In this document: positions 5,653 through 8,918 of the stretch, piece by piece
How positions within the stretch are numbered: the first letter of the stretch is position 1
Layout of the letters: every line of letters begins with the position of its first letter
Assembly: GCA_002049785.1 (NCBI GenBank)
Contig: MUKB01000037.1
Location: 1 to 8,918, forward strand
Reading direction: 5' to 3'
Source: Caldifarciminota bacterium 4484_100
GTDB taxonomy: Bacteria; Hydrothermota; Tepidihabitantia; SM23-42
Length of the DNA: 8,918 bases
Notes under the pieces: model-generated
The model's input: only the letters and a program-made list of their open reading frames with translations
Databases searched by the model: none
Told to the model about the DNA's origin: nothing
Made by a program: the position numbers and the translations under genes

Positions 5653-6975
5653 CTATAAGACAGGCAGGTATCGTCTGATTTCGTATTCAGTTACGGCCTT
5701 TCGATAACTATCCCATTCAAGCTTCTTATTGCCGATGAACTCCTGAAAGGTATGTTCACCGAGTGTGGTTCGCACCAGATCGCTCTTCTCGGCAAGTTTA
5801 ATCGCCTCAATCAGGCTACCTGGTAAGGACTTGATACCCCGCTGTTGACGCTCCTTCTCACTCATCTGATAGATATTATCGGTAACCGGTTCTGGTGGTG
5901 TAAGGCCCTCTTCAATACCACTCAGACCCGCCCTGAGAAGACAGGAAAAAGCAAGATAGGGATTGCAGGCAGGGTCTGGTGCCCGATATTCGATTCTTGT
6001 GGCATCCTCCTTACCCGGTTTATACATCGGAACCCGAATCAGGTCAGACCGATTCTTCTGAGCCCAGGAAAGATATACCGGAGCCTCATATCCCGGAACC
6101 AGCCGTTTATAGGAATTTACCCATTGGGCGATAACCGCACAGATCTCAGGGCTATATTTAAGCAGTCCTGCAATGAACTGGAGTGCGGTCTGGGAAAGAA
6201 AATACCTTCCGCCTTTTTCCCAGAACACATTCTTCCCATCCTTAAATAGGGACATATGGGTATGCATCCCTGAACCGTTCTGACCAAAAAGTGGTTTGGG
6301 CATAAATGTCGCATAGACACCATGCCGAAAGGCAATCTCCTTCACGGTCAGACGATGGGTCATCACGATATCAGCCATTGTCAGGGCATCAGTAAAATGG
6401 AGGTCAATCTCATGCTGGGAAGGGGCAACCTCATGATGTGCATACTCAACGCGAATCCCCATCTCTTCTAAGGTAAGAACCGTTTCCCGGCGCAGGTCGA
6501 TCGCCTCATCACGGGGTATCAGGTCGAAATAGCCTCCTGCATCAAGCACATCCGTTCCCTCTGGATTTTTAAAATAGAAGAATTCGAGTTCAGGACCGAT
6601 ATAGAATGTATAGCCGAACTTTTCCCGGGCATAGGCAAGGTTCCGTTTCAGAATATTTCTTGGATCACCTCCGAATGGGGTGCGATCTGGATTCAGGATA
6701 TCACAGAACATCCGGGCGGTGCCCCGTTCCTTAGGACGCCAGGGTAAAATCGTGAAGGTCTCAGGAACAGGTTGGGCAACCATATCACTCTCATCAATAC
6801 GCACAAAACCCTGGATTGAAGAACCATCAAAACCCACACCCTCTTCAAACGCCCTTTCCAACTCTTCTCTGGGTATCGTAAAACTCTTCAAATAACCGAG
6901 GATGTCAGTGAACCAGAGTTCAATGAACTTAACATCCTTCTCTTCTGTATATTTCAATATCTCCTTTGCATCCAT
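5653..6975 (-). CDS. glnA: Glutamine synthetase, class I-alpha
   Basis: This enzyme makes glutamine from glutamate, ammonia and ATP in the cytoplasm and acts as a dodecamer. The 440-residue length matches class I-alpha (about 440) rather than the adenylylated I-beta form (about 470). Visible motifs are FDGSSIQGFVRIDESD (49-64), metal ligands in GPELEFF (127-133) and HHEVAPSQHEID (180-191), KPLFGQNGSGMHTHMSLF (227-244) with His238, NSYKRLVPGYEAP (287-299) with flap Glu297, NRSDLIR (308-314) and RIEYRAPDP (327-335). Arg59 aligns with Bacillus GlnA Arg62, which mediates glutamine feedback inhibition, so that control is probably kept while adenylylation is not expected. Its ATG overlaps the stop of the upstream dehydrogenase gene (TAATG), and an AAAAGGA ribosome site lies at 6980-6986. 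No GlnR-type operator was recognised. It is the second gene of a two-gene operon. Confidence 0.97.
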   Translation of the reverse strand: MDAKEILKYTEEKDVKFIELWFTDILGYLKSFTIPREELERAFEEGVGFDGSSIQGFVRIDESDMVAQPVPETFTILPWRPKERGTARMFCDILNPDRTPFGGDPRNILKRNLAYAREKFGYTFYIGPELEFFYFKNPEGTDVLDAGGYFDLIPRDEAIDLRRETVLTLEEMGIRVEYAHHEVAPSQHEIDLHFTDALTMADIVMTHRLTVKEIAFRHGVYATFMPKPLFGQNGSGMHTHMSLFKDGKNVFWEKGGRYFLSQTALQFIAGLLKYSPEICAVIAQWVNSYKRLVPGYEAPVYLSWAQKNRSDLIRVPMYKPGKEDATRIEYRAPDPACNPYLAFSCLLRAGLSGIEEGLTPPEPVTDNIYQMSEKERQQRGIKSLPGSLIEAIKLAEKSDLVRTTLGEHTFQEFIGNKKLEWDSYRKAVTEYEIRRYLPVL

Positions 6976-8555
6976 TATTTCCTTTTGCGCCTTCGAGGCC
7001 GCTTTTTCTTGCCGATATATTCACCGATCGCCTTAGCCTGGGTGAAGAGCAGTAGATAATCTGGTCCACCGGCCTTGGAATCGGTCCCTGACATATTAAA
7101 TCCACCAAATGGATGGACACCAACCAGCGCCCCGGTGCACTTACGATTTATATAGAGGTTACCAACAAAGACCTCACGCTTTGCCTGTTCGATCTTCTTA
7201 CGATTCCTGGTATATACCGCACCGGTAAGGCCATATTCAGAATCATTCGCAAGTTCTATTGCGTGGTCAAAATCCTTTGCCCTGGTCACCGCCAGAACCG
7301 GACCGAATATCTCCTCCTGGAAAATCCGGGCTGACGGTTGGACATCAGTAATTACCGTAGGTCTGATAAACCATCCATTTCCAGGAGCCGGTTCACCACC
7401 ACAGATCAGATGGCCCTCAGCGCTTCCAATCTTGATATATTCGAGGATAGAATTATATGCGCTCTCATTTATCACCGGTCCCATATAGTTTTGATAATCC
7501 CTGGTTGGTCCCACAGTAATCGCTTCAACCGTTGGAATAAACTTCTCCATAAATTTATCATATATCTTATCATCCAGAATCAATCGGGAACAGGCCGAAC
7601 ACTTTTGACCCTGATAACCGAATGCCGAGGCACGAACACCTGCAACTGCGGAATCGATATCCGCCTCAGAATCGACAATAATCATATCCTTACCGCCCAT
7701 CTCTGCAATCACCCGTTTAATCCAGATCTGACCGGGCTGGGTCTTTCCCGCCTCTTCAACAATGTGGAGTCCCACCGCCTTGGAACCGGTGAATGCGATA
7801 AATCTTGTTTTGGGATGCTTTACCAGATAATCACCAGCCAATGCGCCCGGGCCGGTCAAGAAATTCACAACCCCCACCGGCACCTTTGCTTCCTCAACAA
7901 TCTCCATAAATTTTGCCGCAATGGTCGGAGCATCGCTTGAAGGCTTCAGGATTACGGTATTGCCGCTGACAAAGGCTGCGGTCGTCATCCCGGTTAGAAT
8001 CGCAAGGGGAAAATTCCAGGGTGGGATAACCACACCTACACCGAGCGGGATATAAATCTGCTCATCCCTTTCTCCAGGATACTGGAGAAGTTTCGGTCCC
8101 TTATCATATCGGATTGCCTCGCGTGCATAATACTCACAAAAATCGATTGCCTCTGCAACATCCGCATCTGCCTCAAGCCAATTCTTACCCACCTCATAGA
8201 CCATCCAGGCATCCAGTTCCAGCCTTCTTCTCCTCATAATCCTGGCCATCCTCAAAAGATAGTTGGCTCTAACCTTTGCCGGGGTATAGCGCCAGGACTC
8301 AAAGGTCTTCAGGGCAACCTGCATCGCCTGTTCTGCGGTCTTCTCATCGGCCTTCTGGAAACGACCAATTATCTCACCCTTATTTGAAGGGTTATAAGAA
8401 TTAAATTTTTTATCAAGCCTGACTCGCCGGCCGCCGATAATGATATTATACTCCTTACCAAACTGTGCAGCGACCTGTTTAAGAACCTTCTCCATCTTCT
8501 TACGGTTACCTGGTTTTGTAAAATCGGTGTATCGCTCATTTTTGAATGGTTTCAT
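6975..8555 (-). CDS. rocA: L-glutamate gamma-semialdehyde dehydrogenase (1-pyrroline-5-carboxylate dehydrogenase)
   Basis: The 526-residue aldehyde dehydrogenase closely follows the Bacillus RocA type of P5C dehydrogenase (about 515 residues). It oxidises glutamate semialdehyde, in equilibrium with pyrroline-5-carboxylate, to glutamate with NAD. Visible residues are oxyanion Asn181 in PPWNFP, cofactor-site Lys204, TGS at 256-258, general base Glu285 in AEMGGKD and catalytic Cys319 in GQKCSACSR, where a second Cys322 is present. Family-specific stretches are YTDFT (9-13), PGQIWIKRVIAEMGGKD and the C-terminal HPFGGFNMSGTDSKAGGPDY (481-500). The start gives the expected YTDFT lead; AAAGGGG lies almost against the ATG. 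Unusual is the C-terminus, where 11 of the last 12 residues (KKKRPRRRKRK region) are Lys or Arg. No proline dehydrogenase gene is in view. The coupled glutamine synthetase downstream would consume the product glutamate. Confidence 0.96.
   Translation of the reverse strand: MKPFKNERYTDFTKPGNRKKMEKVLKQVAAQFGKEYNIIIGGRRVRLDKKFNSYNPSNKGEIIGRFQKADEKTAEQAMQVALKTFESWRYTPAKVRANYLLRMARIMRRRRLELDAWMVYEVGKNWLEADADVAEAIDFCEYYAREAIRYDKGPKLLQYPGERDEQIYIPLGVGVVIPPWNFPLAILTGMTTAAFVSGNTVILKPSSDAPTIAAKFMEIVEEAKVPVGVVNFLTGPGALAGDYLVKHPKTRFIAFTGSKAVGLHIVEEAGKTQPGQIWIKRVIAEMGGKDMIIVDSEADIDSAVAGVRASAFGYQGQKCSACSRLILDDKIYDKFMEKFIPTVEAITVGPTRDYQNYMGPVINESAYNSILEYIKIGSAEGHLICGGEPAPGNGWFIRPTVITDVQPSARIFQEEIFGPVLAVTRAKDFDHAIELANDSEYGLTGAVYTRNRKKIEQAKREVFVGNLYINRKCTGALVGVHPFGGFNMSGTDSKAGGPDYLLLFTQAKAIGEYIGKKKRPRRRKRK
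6980..6986 (-). promoter_or_regulatory. Ribosome-binding site of glnA inside the rocA end
   Basis: On the minus strand AAAAGGA lies four bases before the glnA ATG, within the last codons of rocA. Together with the TAATG stop-start overlap it supports the chosen glnA start and translational coupling of the two genes. Confidence 0.6.
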
Positions 8556-8580
8556 ACCCCTTTAAATCCGAAATGCAGTT

Positions 8581-8670
8581 CTGGTTTCTCTGGTTTTTCT
8601 CGTTTGTCTGGTTTTTCTGGTTTTTCTGGTTTGTCTTGTTTTTCTCGTTTATCTCGTTTTTCTGGTTTTT
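8581..8670. repeat. 9-bp tandem repeat array, ten copies
   Basis: Ten successive 9-bp units follow the consensus CTGGTTTTT without any length change. Four units match exactly and the others differ at position 2-3 (CTCG, CTTG) or at position 8 (TTTGT, TTTCT, TTTAT). On the minus strand the array reads as Lys-Pro/Arg-Glu/Asp codons in a frame that ends at the rocA start. Unit length and lack of spacers exclude a CRISPR array; slipped-strand expansion is the likely origin. Confidence 0.92.
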
Positions 8671-8688
8671 TAATCACTTTTAACTTTT
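8666..8688. repeat. 23-bp dispersed direct repeat, copy 1
   Basis: This copy starts with six T, contains AATCACTTTTAAC and ends in four T. It is identical to 8870-8892, and the sequence after both copies continues as similar T/C-rich tracts. It begins inside the last 9-bp unit of the array at 8581-8670. Confidence 0.9.
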
Positions 8689-8716
8689 TCCTTTTACCTT
8701 TTTACTTTAATTATGA

Positions 8717-8740
8717 AAATGACTCAATAACTCAATAACT
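8717..8740. repeat. Short array of 8-bp units, AAATGACT and two CAATAACT
   Basis: Three 8-bp units in a row, AAATGACT, CAATAACT and CAATAACT, are followed by the AACGATTTTC module. They are one- or two-base variants of the units at 8808-8863, so both arrays probably share an origin. Confidence 0.75.
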
Positions 8741-8776
8741 AACGATTTTCCAAATCCGAAATGCTTTTATCCTGTC

Positions 8777-8797
8777 ATGCTGAATTTATTTCAGCAT
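8777..8797. repeat. REP-like palindrome with perfect 8-bp stem
   Basis: ATGCTGAA at 8777-8784 and TTCAGCAT at 8790-8797 are perfect inverted arms around a 5-base TTTAT loop, with flanks CCTGTC and CTCTG. From memory, very similar GTCATGCTGAA...TTCAGCATC palindromes recur in intergenic DNA of several bacterial phyla, and such elements are often mobilised by RAYT (Y1) transposases. No RAYT gene is in this window. A T-run at 8803-8807 follows on the plus strand, but no plus-strand gene leads into it. Confidence 0.6.
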
Positions 8798-8807
8798 CTC
8801 TGTTTTT

Positions 8808-8863
8808 CAATGACTTAATGACTCAATGACTTAATGACTAACGGTTTCCAATGACTCAATGAC
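8808..8863. repeat. 8-bp tandem units CAATGACT/TAATGACT, interrupted
   Basis: Units at 8808-8839 alternate regularly: CAATGACT, TAATGACT, CAATGACT, TAATGACT. After an AACGGTTTC interruption two further units follow at 8849-8863, the second lacking its last base. The strict alternation implies duplication of a 16-bp double unit. Confidence 0.9.
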
Positions 8864-8869
8864 AAACGA

Positions 8870-8892
8870 TTTTTTAATCACTTTTAACTTTT
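8870..8892. repeat. 23-bp dispersed direct repeat, copy 2
   Basis: This is an exact copy of 8666-8688, found here after ACAAACGA instead of after the 9-bp array. It shows that blocks of this intergenic region have been duplicated and rearranged relative to each other. Confidence 0.9.
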
Positions 8893-8918
8893 GCCTTTTT
8901 CCTTTTAATTTATGGCTA

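Larger units (their letters stand above)
8556..8918. other. AT-rich repetitive intergenic region upstream of rocA
   Basis: These 363 bases hold no convincing gene on either strand. The region is strongly T-rich on the plus strand and consists almost wholly of short repeats listed separately. Related modules recur in it: a 13-bp unit, AAATCCGAAATGC, at 8564-8576 and 8752-8764; a 23-bp unit at 8666-8688 and 8870-8892; and three forms of ACNAACGRTTTYC near 8738, 8837 and 8862. It must contain the rocA-glnA promoter unless that lies further right, but no hexamer pair is good enough to name. Confidence 0.8.

Noticed and set aside
5650..5700. Terminator hairpin between the convergent operons
   Set aside because: No inverted repeat of useful length followed by a T-run was found on either strand near the stops.
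7338..7940. 200-codon open frame on the plus strand
   Set aside because: It lies wholly antisense to the well-supported rocA coding region and has no recognisable domain.
8709..8740. Sigma-70 promoter for rocA on the minus strand using CATAAT as -10
   Set aside because: The only -35-like TTGAGT is 14 bp away, too close, and the match arises from the 8-bp repeat; not better than chance in such AT-rich DNA.
8777..8807. Rho-independent terminator on the plus strand (hairpin then T-run)
   Set aside because: No plus-strand gene runs toward it, the T-run begins six bases after the stem with a G between, and on the minus strand no T-run follows.
8581..8863. CRISPR array
   Set aside because: Repeat units are 8-9 bp, contiguous and without unique spacers, and no cas gene is present.

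Overview
This window looks like chromosomal sequence from an uncultured Gram-negative-type (two-membrane) bacterium of moderate GC. The genes are packed with overlaps or gaps of only a few bases and mostly lack Shine-Dalgarno sites. A predicted outer-membrane beta-barrel, a class I-alpha glutamine synthetase and a Bacillus-type RocA occur together, and the one intergenic region is AT-rich and repetitive. The overall style reminds me of candidate-phylum metagenome genomes such as WOR-3/Stahlbacteria, but that is an impression and cannot be proved from this window.

Left block, plus strand, 1-5649. Seven genes read in one direction with junctions between a 17-nt overlap and a 4-nt gap. They are the C-terminal end of an HD-GYP phosphodiesterase, the condensin subunit ScpA, an unidentified outer-membrane barrel candidate, an FHA-GGDEF diguanylate cyclase, a membrane-anchored Ser/Thr kinase, a histone-deacetylase-fold zinc hydrolase, and a SagB-type nitroreductase with a possible signal peptide. 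Cyclic-di-GMP synthesis, c-di-GMP breakdown, a Thr/Ser kinase and a phosphothreonine reader thus share one probable transcript. A perfect 50-bp tandem duplication sits across the HD-GYP/scpA junction and changes the C-terminus of the HD-GYP protein.

Right block, minus strand, 8555-5653. Two coupled genes, RocA-type L-glutamate gamma-semialdehyde dehydrogenase followed by glutamine synthetase (TAATG junction), make a short route from pyrroline-5-carboxylate through glutamate to glutamine. This operon converges on the left block with only 3 bp between stop codons.

Far right, 8556-8918. The region upstream of rocA is AT-rich and made of short repeats: ten copies of a 9-bp unit, several copies of an 8-bp unit, a perfect 8-bp-stem palindrome resembling REP-type elements, and dispersed 13-bp and 23-bp exact repeats. 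No convincing gene is seen there, although the 9-bp array forms a 42-codon minus-strand frame whose stop overlaps the rocA start.

No RNA gene, CRISPR array or insertion sequence was found. I do not see a proven new system. The best candidates for a closer look are the kinase/FHA/c-di-GMP gene chain and the 50-bp duplication.
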